Origin: Gemmatimonadota bacterium
GTDB lineage: Bacteria > Gemmatimonadota > Gemmatimonadetes > Gemmatimonadales > GWC2-71-9
Reading direction: 5' to 3'
Assembly (NCBI GenBank): GCA_029262195.1
Contig: JAJCZX010000021.1
Location: 202,448 to 266,447, forward strand
Length of the DNA: 64,000 nt
In this document: positions 41,235 through 50,295 of the stretch, piece after piece
Layout of the letters: each line of letters starts with the position of its first letter
Numbering within the stretch: position 1 is the first letter of the stretch
The notes under the pieces: generated by a model
Told to the model about the DNA's origin: nothing
The model's input: the letters and a program-made list of their open reading frames with translations, nothing else
The model's database searches: none
Translations under genes and position numbers: made by a program

Positions 41235-43936
41235 ATCAAGGCGGGAAACGGCCCTTCGGGTTTTTCCTGTTGCGGCGGGTGGTTCTAGACCAGGATGAAC
41301 TGGTCGAACTGGAGGGGGATTTCACCGAATATTTTGCCATTCGTAGAAAGGAGCATGGTGTTTTGTCTGCTTACCTCCGCTTATGGACCGAGCTGCTAGC
41401 CCTGATGTTCTGGCGGACCCTGACTTTCATACGAAACGGGCAAGGAAGCGCTTCTATGAGTTTGAAGACGAAAAAAAGGGGCGCAGGCAATGCCCTCGGC
41501 GAATTTGTGTCGGACGTGAGATTTGGGATTAGAACACTGGTTCACGCACCCGGCCTCACGATCGTTTCGCTCGTGATTCTAGCCGTAGCCATTGGTGGAA
41601 ACACCGCCATATTCTCAGTGATCAATTCGGTTTTTCTTGAGAAACCGCCGCACGTTGGAACCCCATCGGAATTGGTGGTGATGAACAGAGTGTTCCCCGA
41701 TAGGGTGCGGCCGAGTTTCGGGTACCCCGATTATCAATACTATCGCGATGAAGCCGATTTCTTGGATGGTCTTCTCGCCTACGATGGTGATGGAACTACG
41801 GTCTCCGTAGGCTTCGGCGATCGCGTTCAAACAGCTTCTCTCTGGGGTGTGTCGGTAAATTTTTTCGATGTCCTCAATGTCTCGGCAGGCGTGGGACGCA
41901 CTTTTGTCTCCGAGGAGGGAGGTGTGCCCGGAGTACCCCATTTGGTCACCGTGCTGTCCCACGGTTTTTGGTCCAGGCAACTTGGTGGCGATAGTTCGGT
42001 GATCGGATCTCAGATTTCTCTCAACGGTAGCTCTTTCGAAATTGTCGGTGTGACCCCCTCTGGTTTTCGCGGGATTAATCCGGTTGAAACTCCTCCGGAT
42101 TTATTCGTGCCGATCACCTCTGTCGTTGGAGTAGATCCCGGGTTCGATGAGATGTTGCGCCGAAGCCATGGGGATATCACCACCTGGTTGAGAGTTGTTG
42201 GTCGTCTGAAGCCGGGCATGGAGTTTGAGAGCGCGGCAGCGCAGATGGATGTGTTGCACGAGCGGTGGAGGTTGGAATATGCCTCGTGGATAGAGTCGGT
42301 GAGTTGGGCAGACAGCTGGGACGTTGGGTTGAGTCGGGATTATCGTTTGAAACCGTCTCAGGCCGCCGAGTTGGACCGGTTGTTGACGTTATTAGCCGTG
42401 GTTGTAAGCGTGGTACTTGTCATAGCCTGCGCGAATATTGCGATATTGATGCTCGCCCGGGCTGTCGGAAGGAGAAGGGAAATAGGAGTTCGGGCGGCCC
42501 TGGGGGCGTCTCGAACAAGATTGTTGAGACAATTGCTCACCGAAAGTCTGTTGCTTTCAGTGGCCGGTGGTATCCTGGGGCTTGGCCTTTCCCGCCTCGG
42601 GGTGGACCTCGCCGTGAGCCTTTTTCCGTATGAATTCGCGGGAGGACTATCGCCTGATGTCACGGTGTTGGCGTTTGCGATAATTGCATCCGTCGGATCC
42701 GCCGTACTTTTCGGGCTCGCTCCCGCGGTGCAACTGACGAACCGAAACGTTGTCGGCTCCCTTGGCCGCACTCCAGGAGGTCCCCCCAGGGGAGCCTCGC
42801 TGCAAAACATCCTTGTGGTTGGTCAGGTTGCGCTTTCGATAATCCTGGTGTCAGGTGCGGCGCTGTTCGCTCAAAGTCTGCAGCGGGCACGGTCGGTCGA
42901 CCTGGGTTTTGACCCCGATTTCAAAGTCCTTTTTACCGTGAATCTGTACCGGCACGGCTATGACGACGACCGTGGACGCGTCTTCGTTAATGAGGTTCTT
43001 GAGGCTCTAAGGGCCCACCCCGGTGTGGATGGCGCAACAACTACAAGAATGGTTCCGTTTCGGGGTAGCAGAGGTGGAACGGTTACAGCGGCTGGCACGG
43101 CATATGAAGAGTCGGGTCTCGATGTTGGCAACAACAGAGTGGGCCCGGACTATTTCGAGATCATGGGGATTCCGATCCTGTCCGGTCGCGGCTTTGATCG
43201 GACCGACGCAGGCCCAGGGGCGTCCTCTGTTGTGGTGAATCGAAGGCTGGCGGAGGCCCTGTGGCCCGGAGAGAATGCGATTGGGAGGACGGTGGAAGGC
43301 CTTGAAGTTGTCGGAGTCGCCGCCAATGCATCGTATTACGAGATCGCCGAAGAATTGCCCTATCAGATCTATACGGCCCAGCTGGAAGATCACGGGAATG
43401 CCTTCACGTTCGTGGTTCATACCGGAGGCCAGGCATCCACTTTTCTCGGTTCGCTTCAGGAAGTGATTCAGAAGCAAGATGGCGATGTCGCAGTGTATAG
43501 AGTCACGACGCTTCGGGATGTGGTTTCCGCCGAGACTGCCGGCTTCCGTGTCGTCGCGACATTGGTGGGAATGTTTGCGTTCGTCGCTCTCTTTTTAGCG
43601 GCGGTTGGTCTTTATGGGGTTCAGTCGTTTCTGGTTTCTCAACACAACAGGGAAATCGGGGTTAGAATGGCACTGGGTGCACTACGGGAGCAGGTAGCCA
43701 GGGGGATCATGCGTTCGGGCCTTGTCAAAGCTGTAATCGGAGTGTTTTTGGGTTTAGCGGGGTCTTTGATGTTGGGCAGCTTTGTACAGGGGATGTTGTT
43801 TGGGGTAGAGCCACGAGATCCAGCAACCCTGGCCGTGGTGCCCCTCATTCTGATCGCGGTCGCCGTGTTTGCCAATCTTGTACCCGCGTTGAGGGCCAGC
43901 AGGGTTGATCCCGCAACCGTGCTTCGGGAAGAATAG
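41231..43936 (+). CDS. ADOP-type FtsX/MacB-like permease
   Basis: A 901-aa 'acidobacterial duplicated orphan permease'. It has an N-terminal prefix (LLRRVVLDQDELVELEGDF), a MacB-type periplasmic core and two FtsX domains, each with four helices: the first centred on residues ~110-130 and 380-480, the second at the C-terminus, which ends RASRVDPATVLREE. Duplicated MacB_PCD and FtsX units in one chain make it able to form the transporter without a second permease; an ATPase must come from elsewhere. Coupled to padR by an ATGA overlap. Likely a lipoprotein/macrolide-type export or signalling channel. Confidence 0.93.
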   Translation: MNQGGKRPFGFFLLRRVVLDQDELVELEGDFTEYFAIRRKEHGVLSAYLRLWTELLALMFWRTLTFIRNGQGSASMSLKTKKRGAGNALGEFVSDVRFGIRTLVHAPGLTIVSLVILAVAIGGNTAIFSVINSVFLEKPPHVGTPSELVVMNRVFPDRVRPSFGYPDYQYYRDEADFLDGLLAYDGDGTTVSVGFGDRVQTASLWGVSVNFFDVLNVSAGVGRTFVSEEGGVPGVPHLVTVLSHGFWSRQLGGDSSVIGSQISLNGSSFEIVGVTPSGFRGINPVETPPDLFVPITSVVGVDPGFDEMLRRSHGDITTWLRVVGRLKPGMEFESAAAQMDVLHERWRLEYASWIESVSWADSWDVGLSRDYRLKPSQAAELDRLLTLLAVVVSVVLVIACANIAILMLARAVGRRREIGVRAALGASRTRLLRQLLTESLLLSVAGGILGLGLSRLGVDLAVSLFPYEFAGGLSPDVTVLAFAIIASVGSAVLFGLAPAVQLTNRNVVGSLGRTPGGPPRGASLQNILVVGQVALSIILVSGAALFAQSLQRARSVDLGFDPDFKVLFTVNLYRHGYDDDRGRVFVNEVLEALRAHPGVDGATTTRMVPFRGSRGGTVTAAGTAYEESGLDVGNNRVGPDYFEIMGIPILSGRGFDRTDAGPGASSVVVNRRLAEALWPGENAIGRTVEGLEVVGVAANASYYEIAEELPYQIYTAQLEDHGNAFTFVVHTGGQASTFLGSLQEVIQKQDGDVAVYRVTTLRDVVSAETAGFRVVATLVGMFAFVALFLAAVGLYGVQSFLVSQHNREIGVRMALGALREQVARGIMRSGLVKAVIGVFLGLAGSLMLGSFVQGMLFGVEPRDPATLAVVPLILIAVAVFANLVPALRASRVDPATVLREE

Positions 43937-44038
43937 CCTATGGCGGCTCTCCGACCGGGTATCGGGTGTTGCAGGGGAACTTGAACAGTTCTCCATTTTG
44001 TTTAGCTTTCCGAACGTTCGTTTCCAGGGAAACCTTAC

Positions 44039-45232
44039 TTGAAAAAGCACAATAACGCTGGCTCAGCGGCAGAAACCATTTCGCCGATCGCCAACACCGA
44101 CATCGTATACCCGAGTACCATTCCATTTATACTCGCCCACATTTCACTGGTCGCGATTTTTTGGACCGGGATTTCGTGGTGGAGTTTCGGGTTGGCCGTC
44201 CTTTTTTATGTAGTGAGGATGTGGGGTGTCACCGCCGGGTATCACAGATATTTTTCTCATCGGACGTTTCGGACCGGGCGTGTGAGACAATTCCTACTTG
44301 CCGTCCTTGCCCAGTCGTCTGCCCAGAGAGGGGCGCTGTGGTGGGCAGCAAAACATCGGGCGCATCACAAGTATTCCGACACACCGTTGGACCCCCATTC
44401 TCCGGTTCACCGTGGCTTTTGGTATTCGCACCTGGGTTGGATTTTTGCTCGCGGGGCTAACGACGCTGACTACAGCACTGTCAGTGATTTGACCAAGTTT
44501 CCAGAACTGGTCTGGCTCAACAAGCATGATTACTTCATTGCCTTCGCCCTCGGTGCCGCTGTTTGGTGGTTTGGCGGTTGGGAGGGTCTCGTCGCAGGCT
44601 ACATGTTAAGCACGGTCCTGCTATTCCACGGTACGTTCATGATCAACTCGCTGGCCCATGTTATGGGAAGTAAGAGGTACGTCACCGGCGACGACTCGAG
44701 GAACAACTGGGCCCTGGCCATCATCACACTTGGTGAAGGGTGGCACAACAACCACCATCATTTTCAGAGTTCGACACGTCAGGGTTTTCGTTGGTACGAA
44801 TACGATGCCACGTTTTATGTACTGAAGGCCATGTCGTGGGTTGGTCTGGTTTGGGACCTCAAGTCACCTCCCCGGGAGGTGGTTAGAGGAGAAACTCGGT
44901 TGCGAGGGGTCGTGGTCGAGAAGGTCGCCCAGCAGTTGGCTCAAACGTTCTCGATCGAAAAAATTTCCGCTGAGATTCGCGAGGCATGGGATCAATCGAT
45001 AACTCTTGAGGAAATCGCCGACCGCGCCAATGACGCCTATGCTCAGGCTCAGGCCTATCTTGACGATCTTCAAATGCCACAATTACCAACTCTGGAAGAG
45101 CTTCAGCAACGGGCTATGGAGATGTACTCTACCTCTGCGTCGATGGACGACATTATTGCCCGGGCTCGGGAAATTATTCTTGAAGGGGTGTCTTTCGAAT
45201 TGTTCGACGATACCGGCCTGATGCCAGCTTAA
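44039..45232 (+). CDS. Acyl-CoA/acyl-lipid desaturase
   Basis: A 397-aa membrane fatty-acid desaturase (delta-9 type) with all three His boxes: H69RYFSH74, H106RAHH110 and H236NNHH240, which bind the di-iron site. Four hydrophobic stretches flank the boxes. The start is TTG at 44039; a fully convincing ribosome-binding site was not seen. After about residue 285 a C-terminal extension of about 110 residues is mostly helical and acidic, with two AWDQSITLEEIADRAND-like and MEMYSTSASMDDII-like units, absent from most desaturases. Introduces a double bond in membrane acyl chains. No operon partner. Confidence 0.92.
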   Translation: MKKHNNAGSAAETISPIANTDIVYPSTIPFILAHISLVAIFWTGISWWSFGLAVLFYVVRMWGVTAGYHRYFSHRTFRTGRVRQFLLAVLAQSSAQRGALWWAAKHRAHHKYSDTPLDPHSPVHRGFWYSHLGWIFARGANDADYSTVSDLTKFPELVWLNKHDYFIAFALGAAVWWFGGWEGLVAGYMLSTVLLFHGTFMINSLAHVMGSKRYVTGDDSRNNWALAIITLGEGWHNNHHHFQSSTRQGFRWYEYDATFYVLKAMSWVGLVWDLKSPPREVVRGETRLRGVVVEKVAQQLAQTFSIEKISAEIREAWDQSITLEEIADRANDAYAQAQAYLDDLQMPQLPTLEELQQRAMEMYSTSASMDDIIARAREIILEGVSFELFDDTGLMPA

Positions 45233-45250
45233 TGGCACTGGGGGTATGGA

Positions 45251-45328
45251 GTGAGCGGGTAAGTGGGTATTGCGTCGCACCTCTTTCCGCTCACAGGCCT
45301 ACCCGCTTACCCACCTCCCCACTTACCC
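45251..45328. repeat. GGTAGGTGGG-type intergenic repeat, copy 2 (palindromic)
   Basis: GGGTAAGTGGG (45257-45267) and CCCACTTACCC (45318-45328) are perfect inverted arms, and GTGAGCGG/CCGCTCAC (45251-45258, 45287-45294) form a second pair. The right side (ACCCGCTTACCCACC, 45301-45315) is close to the copy at 58791. It fills the gap between the desaturase stop and the start of the Cys/Met enzyme. Confidence 0.6.
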
Positions 45329-45332
45329 ACCG

Positions 45333-46496
45333 ATGAACCTCGATCCCAAAGACATCGCTACCTGCCTTGGCCAGGACGAAGACTTTGCCGGACGCAACGG
45401 TGCCATGATGCCGCCGGTTGTGCAGACCTCACTGTTTGCGTTTTCGACTCTTGATGAGTTGGTGGATGGTCTTTCCGCTGAGCATGAAAATTTCGTTTAT
45501 TCCCGCGGGCAAAACCCGACGGTTGAAGTTCTCGAAAAGAAGTTGGCGAAACTCGAAAGAGGGGAAAGCTGTAAATGCGTCGCCTCGGGTATGGCTGCGA
45601 TTAGCGCCGTTCTGGTGGGTTTGTTGGAAGCAGGCGACCATATCCTTTTCGTCAATCAAACTTACGGGCCGACTCTCCAGCTGGCCGAGCATCTTTCCCG
45701 TTTCGGTGTTGAACACGAAGTTGTGTTGGATCTAGATCCGGGCGCAATTGAAACCGCGGTGAAGGACAACACGAGGTTGATTTGGATTGAAAGTCCGGGC
45801 ACGATGTTGAACCGGCTGGTAGACATCGCGGCGGTGGCAGCTGTTGCAAAGAAGCGCGGCATCCTCACCGCGATGGACAACACCTGGGCCACGCCTTTGC
45901 TCCAGAAACCTATCACTCAGGGCGTGGACCTCGTGGTTCACACGTGTTCCAAGTATATCGGTGGGCATAGTGATGTGATGGCCGGCGCGGTTATCGGATC
46001 AAAAAAGTTGATGGAGCAAATTTTTTATCGCTCGTACCTTTTGCTGGGAGCTTCGCTCGGTCCGTCGGATGCCTGGCTTTTGATTCGAGGGCTTCGCACC
46101 CTTCCGGTCAGGCTCAGGCAGCACGAAGAAAACGTGCTGATTGTCGGCGAATTTCTGAAAAGCCATTCGAAAGTGAAAAGGGTTTATCACCCGGCGTTTA
46201 CAGAAAACTCTGAGAACGTCGAGAGTGAACTTGCCGGTTACACCGGGCTGCTGAGTTTCGAGTTACATAAGAGCGATTTTGAGACGGTTAAGAACGTCAT
46301 CAACTCCCTTCGGCTGTTTCGAATCGGTGTTAGCTGGGGAGGGGTGGAGAGCCTTGTGATTACGCCGGCCAGGGAAAACAATGCAGATGCCCTGGCAGTG
46401 AATGGTTTGCCCGAGGGGTTGATCCGACTGTCAGTTGGACTTGAAGACTCGAAGGACCTGATCGACGACCTCGGCGAAGCACTGGCGTTCGCATGA
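45333..46496 (+). CDS. Cys/Met-metabolism PLP enzyme (cystathionine lyase/synthase type)
   Basis: A 387-aa gamma-family PLP enzyme. ATG 45333 is chosen; the open frame extends 63 bases further up through a repeat and is unlikely to be translated. Key motifs: YSRGQNPTVEVLEKKLAKLE, SGMAAISAVL, and the PLP lysine in VVHTCSKYIGGHSDVMAG. The members include cystathionine beta-lyase, gamma-lyase and gamma-synthase; the residues seen do not separate them with certainty, though the overall sequence is closest to MetC-type lyases. Cytoplasmic, in transsulfuration. Stands between a desaturase and an antiporter gene. Confidence 0.88.
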   Translation: MNLDPKDIATCLGQDEDFAGRNGAMMPPVVQTSLFAFSTLDELVDGLSAEHENFVYSRGQNPTVEVLEKKLAKLERGESCKCVASGMAAISAVLVGLLEAGDHILFVNQTYGPTLQLAEHLSRFGVEHEVVLDLDPGAIETAVKDNTRLIWIESPGTMLNRLVDIAAVAAVAKKRGILTAMDNTWATPLLQKPITQGVDLVVHTCSKYIGGHSDVMAGAVIGSKKLMEQIFYRSYLLLGASLGPSDAWLLIRGLRTLPVRLRQHEENVLIVGEFLKSHSKVKRVYHPAFTENSENVESELAGYTGLLSFELHKSDFETVKNVINSLRLFRIGVSWGGVESLVITPARENNADALAVNGLPEGLIRLSVGLEDSKDLIDDLGEALAFA

Positions 46497-46581
46497 AACA
46501 TCGATTGAACGGGTGAATTGGTTGAATGGCTGAACGCGCGACTCCTGGCTAACGCCTCCCACTCCACACCCCGAGGACCCT

Positions 46582-48012
46582 GTGTCCGGTAAAAACCTCT
46601 CGCTGCTTTCTGCGTCGCTTCCTCTTTTCACGATGTTTGGACTTTTTGTTGTCGGTATAGCTTTTCTCGAAGTCGGTACTGATTTGCTTGTTTTGGTCAT
46701 GCTGGGTTCCGCGGCGGTGGCCGGAGGGATCGCCGTTCGGCAGGGGTTCGGTTGGGAAGACATCCAGCGCTCGACTGGAGAGAAGCTGGCTTCGGTCCTT
46801 CCCGCGATTTTGATTTTGCTTTCAATCGGTATGCTAATCGGTACCTGGGTGTTGGGTGGTACGATTCCGTTTCTCGTTTACCATGGACTCGAGCTGGTGA
46901 GTCCCAGGTTTCTTGTCCTGACTGCGTTTGTTGCCACCGCGGTTATGTCATTGGCTACCGGCACATCATGGGGCTCGGCCGGTACGATTGGAGTCGCGCT
47001 GATGGGTATGGCGGTGGCGGTCGACGCGCCCATGGGTGCCACAGCCGGGGCTGTTGTTTCCGGCGCGTATTTCGGTGACAAACTGTCGCCGCTTTCTGAT
47101 TCCACTAATATTTCAGCCATCGGGGCAGGCGCAGATGTCTACGCCCATGTGCGCCACATGTTATACACTGCGGTACCGTCAGCCGGTGTAGCTCTCCTGG
47201 TCTATCTATTCGCCGCACCCGGTGGAGCGGTTGCGGGTGGGTTGCCCGATGCTGCCCGATCGTTGCTCCGAGATATTGATGTTGTGTATCCTTTGAGCTT
47301 CTTAGCTCTGATACCTCCAGCGGTTGTGGTGTTCGGAATCGTTAAGAAGATCCCTCCGGTTCTCGCCATTGCCCTATCGTCTGTTGTTGCCGCCACGTTA
47401 GGTGTTGTCCTCGGTGGGTTCAGTGTACAGGACGCAATGGTCGCCGCAGTTAGCGGGTTCAACGTAGAGATGATTGACGTCGATCAAGCCGGCGTTTTCA
47501 GTGAAAATTTTGTGTCTCTCGTTAGTCGTGGAGGCCTTAGCTCAATGGTTGGTACTCTGCTTGTTGTGATCTCTGCGTTTCTCCTTGCCGGTGCTATGGA
47601 CGTTTCCGGGGCGTTGGACACGCTTATCAACCGAATGCTCGCATCCGTCAAAACGGTTTTCGGACTGATCGGAGCTACGATGGCATCGGGCGCGACCATG
47701 ATATCGCTAACAAGTCACGGCGGTGTCACGGGACTCGTTATCGGTGGGCTTTTCCAGAAGGCGTACAAAGAAGACGGGCTCGCACCGGTGAATCTGTCTC
47801 GTTCGATTGAAGATTCCGTGACTATTACCGAGCCCCTGATGCCCTGGACCGTTTCAGCCGTGTTCATGGCAACGACGCTTGGCGTGCCCACGCTGGAGTA
47901 CGCACCCTGGGCCGTCTTCTGTTACGGCGGGCCTGGTTTTTCACTGCTTATCGCTGCCACCTACAAAAAGACAGGGTTCGGGATCAAGCAACTGGATTCG
48001 TCACTTAGGTAG
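46582..48012 (+). CDS. nhaC: Na+/H+ antiporter, NhaC family
   Basis: A 476-aa secondary transporter with about twelve helices. Typical family segments include SLATGTSWGSAGTIGVALMG (in part) and a mid-protein ASGATMISLTSHGGVTGLV. The C-terminal half has IEDSVTITEPLMPWTVSAV, the family motif near the substrate site. Start GTG 46582, GAGGA upstream. NhaC proteins exchange sodium for protons (or malate/lactate in related members). Cell membrane. No operon partner; a permease relic lies just downstream on the other strand. Confidence 0.92.
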   Translation: MSGKNLSLLSASLPLFTMFGLFVVGIAFLEVGTDLLVLVMLGSAAVAGGIAVRQGFGWEDIQRSTGEKLASVLPAILILLSIGMLIGTWVLGGTIPFLVYHGLELVSPRFLVLTAFVATAVMSLATGTSWGSAGTIGVALMGMAVAVDAPMGATAGAVVSGAYFGDKLSPLSDSTNISAIGAGADVYAHVRHMLYTAVPSAGVALLVYLFAAPGGAVAGGLPDAARSLLRDIDVVYPLSFLALIPPAVVVFGIVKKIPPVLAIALSSVVAATLGVVLGGFSVQDAMVAAVSGFNVEMIDVDQAGVFSENFVSLVSRGGLSSMVGTLLVVISAFLLAGAMDVSGALDTLINRMLASVKTVFGLIGATMASGATMISLTSHGGVTGLVIGGLFQKAYKEDGLAPVNLSRSIEDSVTITEPLMPWTVSAVFMATTLGVPTLEYAPWAVFCYGGPGFSLLIAATYKKTGFGIKQLDSSLR

Positions 48013-48088
48013 CTTACAACGGGACTCTGCTCAACCAGTTTCATTAGTGGAGGGCTGCTGTAGCAACGGGTGAAGACAAACTGCTGGC

Positions 48089-48178
48089 TCACCCCTCCTC
48101 CTTGAACACTGAAACCGGATCAATCCTGAGAACCCGCCAGGCGGGTACAGCGGTGGCTAGTCCTGTGACGGCGACAAT
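48089..48178 (-). pseudogene. C-terminal relic of an ADOP permease
   Basis: On the minus strand about 30 codons ending at 48089 read IVAVTGLATAVPAWRVLRIDP then VSVFKEEG, then stop. This matches the C-terminal ends of the two ADOP permeases in this window (VPALRASRVDPATVLREE and IPAQRATSVDPLETLKAE). Nothing of the rest of a permease is recognisable upstream of it, so it is a 3' remnant of a decayed third copy. It also explains why the frame upstream of the sulfurtransferase start is open on the plus strand. Confidence 0.6.
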
Positions 48179-48230
48179 TTTCCGATCAAAGCCCTCCCGC
48201 CGTTCCGTCTTCCCCTCTACTTTCCACGTC

Positions 48231-49058
48231 ATGTTCAAGACAATTATTTCTACCAGCGAACTTGAAGCCAGGCTCGGCGACCCAACCTGGGTTGTTGTGG
48301 ACACTCGCTCCAAACAGAGTGCCGAACACCACGGGGAGACAGCTTACACACGTTCGCACATTCCGGGCGCGGTTTACGCCAACCTGGACCGCGATCTGGC
48401 TGCCCCGCACGTACCGGGTTTTACGGGAAGGCATCCGCTTCCGACGGTCGAAGATTTTTCGCAAACTCTGTCACGACTTGGCGTGGATTCGTCCAAACAA
48501 GTGGTTGTTTACGACGATATGGGGGGAGCATATGCCGCCAGAATGTGGTGGATGCTCAGGTGGCTTGGACACAAAGCTGTCGCGGTGCTTGATGGTGGTT
48601 GGGATAAATGGGTTTCAGGTGGGCTCGCCACGGACTCCACTATTCCGGACCCGGAACCCAAAGTCTTTGTTGCCAGAGCGAACCCGAAAATGATCGCTGA
48701 TGAGGGCGATGTTGAACGGGCGCGGCATGACCAGTCGGTCACATTGTTGGATGCACGGAGTGCCGATAGATACAGGGGAGAAAATGAAACATTGGACCCG
48801 GTGGCCGGACATATTCCTACTGCGGTTTCACTCCCATATTCTGAAAACCTCAATGCAGACGGGACGTTTAAGCCGGTCGATGTTCTAAAGCGCCGGTTCG
48901 AAGCGACGCTCTCCAACGATTCGATTTGTTATTGTGGTTCAGGTGTAACCGCCGCGCACAATATTCTTGCCATGGTGCTGGTGGGGCTTCCCGAACCCGC
49001 CATGTACGTTGGTTCCTGGAGCCATTGGATAACCGATAGGTCACGCCCCACCGAATAA
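48231..49058 (+). CDS. Sulfurtransferase (thiosulfate/3-mercaptopyruvate type)
   Basis: A 275-aa tandem-rhodanese sulfurtransferase. ATG 48231 is chosen, since the open frame before it overlaps the permease relic on the other strand. The first rhodanese domain (~1-130) lacks the active Cys; the second has the active-site loop ICYCGSGVTA with catalytic Cys near the C-terminus. The first domain contains the helix VVYDDMGGAYAARMWWML. It transfers sulfane sulfur from thiosulfate or mercaptopyruvate to acceptors such as cyanide or thiols. Cytoplasmic. No operon partner. Confidence 0.92.
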   Translation: MFKTIISTSELEARLGDPTWVVVDTRSKQSAEHHGETAYTRSHIPGAVYANLDRDLAAPHVPGFTGRHPLPTVEDFSQTLSRLGVDSSKQVVVYDDMGGAYAARMWWMLRWLGHKAVAVLDGGWDKWVSGGLATDSTIPDPEPKVFVARANPKMIADEGDVERARHDQSVTLLDARSADRYRGENETLDPVAGHIPTAVSLPYSENLNADGTFKPVDVLKRRFEATLSNDSICYCGSGVTAAHNILAMVLVGLPEPAMYVGSWSHWITDRSRPTE

Positions 49059-49170
49059 ACCAAACATCTATTAAATCTTAGGAAAAATAACATGGTTGCT
49101 GTTTGTGGTCTTGCTTTTAGGTAAGGTTAATTTTTTAGTTTGTTGACATTACATTCTTGGGTGTGAATAA

Positions 49171-49380
49171 ACCAACCTGGCTCACTTTGCAGCGTCTTTT
49201 CTGCCTGTTGGAGTCCAAGCCAGATCACCGCCGATCGTCCTGATTTCAACTTTCGACCTGGGCTGGACGATGTTGTTCAGCGAAACTGTTCAACTGGATG
49301 CCGCCGCCGCGCTTGGTCTAAGTGATGCCGCAAACTCGACCTCGCTCACTCTGGGTCTGTCCGTGTTGTTTGGGAGGTGA
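49171..49380 (+). pseudogene. C-terminal relic of an outer-membrane beta-barrel protein
   Basis: In the 349-bp gap 49059-49407 one frame is open from 49171 (after TAA 49168-49170) to TGA 49378-49380. Its end reads LISTFDLGWTMLFSE then LDAAAALGLSDAANST and LTLGLSVLFGR. Alternating hydrophobic strands and the ending LxLGLSVLF resemble the closing strands of outer-membrane porin/transporter barrels. There is no start codon before ATG 49270 and no upstream protein, so it looks like the 3' end of a lost gene. A TTGACA box at 49143-49148 lies upstream but without a clear use. Apart from this I see nothing in the gap. Confidence 0.4.
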
Positions 49381-49407
49381 AGGCCGGAAGAGGCGGTCTA
49401 AAGAATT

Positions 49408-50136
49408 TTATCCGAAGATCAGTTTGCCGGCCATCAAGACAATAACTATGGCTACGACGGTCTTGATTCCTTTTTCTCCACCTTTCATTGTCGTTCTGGC
49501 GCCTATGGCTGCCCCCGTTGCGTTCCCTGCGCCGAGAGCCGCGCCCGCGATCCAATCTACGTTGCCGGACACGGCAAACACGAGAAGAGCCGGAACGGTG
49601 TAAACGGCAACGATGAAAACCTTGTAGGCATTAACTCTGACCAGATCTAATCCGACGAGTTGGTACAATGCCAACATGAATAGCATTCCGACCCCCGCCT
49701 GAATGAATCCGCCGTAGAACCCTATCAGGACCATCGTCAAAACAGGTAGCCACCCGGTCCTGGCTGGGGCATTTTTCGAACGCTCTTTTTGAGGCGAAAA
49801 CAATCCAATCGCAGCCACAACCATTACTGCTGCCAGGATCCCGGTAAACAACTCTTCCGGGATGACTACAGCCACAAGCGCTCCGACGATCGCCCCCGGC
49901 ACCGTGGCGAGGGCAAGTTTGATGGAAGATGCGGGCTCTACCAGTCCTTTGCGTTGAAAACTTCCAACCGCGACAATGTTCTGCGCGATTATCGCGACCC
50001 GACTTGTACCATTTGCCATCGGTGCAGGCATTCCTACAAACAAAAGGACCGGGAGAATCAACAGGGTTCCCCCTCCAGCCATAACGTTTAAGAAACCTGC
50101 GGCAACGCCCACCCCTGCCAGTAGTAGGTAAGTCAA
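49408..50136 (-). CDS. TauE/SafE-family sulfite exporter-like protein
   Basis: A 242-aa integral membrane protein of the TauE/SafE (DUF81) family with about seven to eight helices. The N-terminal GFLNVMAGGGTLLILPVLL and GTSRVAIIAQN are the first family repeat, and KVFIVAVYTVPALLVFA is part of the second. Such proteins move sulfite or other organosulfur anions across the inner membrane. Start TTG 50136. The divergent PadR gene lies 160 bp away. It may work with the nearby sulfurtransferase, but that is a guess. Confidence 0.9.
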   Translation of the reverse strand: MTYLLLAGVGVAAGFLNVMAGGGTLLILPVLLFVGMPAPMANGTSRVAIIAQNIVAVGSFQRKGLVEPASSIKLALATVPGAIVGALVAVVIPEELFTGILAAVMVVAAIGLFSPQKERSKNAPARTGWLPVLTMVLIGFYGGFIQAGVGMLFMLALYQLVGLDLVRVNAYKVFIVAVYTVPALLVFAVSGNVDWIAGAALGAGNATGAAIGARTTMKGGEKGIKTVVAIVIVLMAGKLIFG

Positions 50137-50247
50137 ACCAATCCGTTTCGTCGGAGTTGAGTAGTTCGAACGGACTGTGAAGATACGTTGGGCGGAAGCG
50201 TTGACTAGCCTCCGGCGAACCCGTGTCCTGTCGGTTTTTGGAACATG

Positions 50248-50262
50248 CGCCTATTATAGGCG
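50248..50262. promoter_or_regulatory. Palindrome upstream of second padR gene
   Basis: CGCCTA-TTA-TAGGCG is a perfect 6-bp inverted repeat with a 3-base centre, 33 bp before the padR start. Its TATTAT centre may overlap a -10 box. A likely autoregulatory operator, different in sequence from the one before the first padR gene. Confidence 0.5.
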
Positions 50263-50295
50263 TAGGACTTACTCTGATTTGTCGAAAAGGTGTTC

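Noticed and set aside
48102..48230. N-terminal extension of the sulfurtransferase from an upstream ATG
   Set aside because: The stretch overlaps the permease relic on the other strand and adds no rhodanese sequence; ATG 48231 matches family length.
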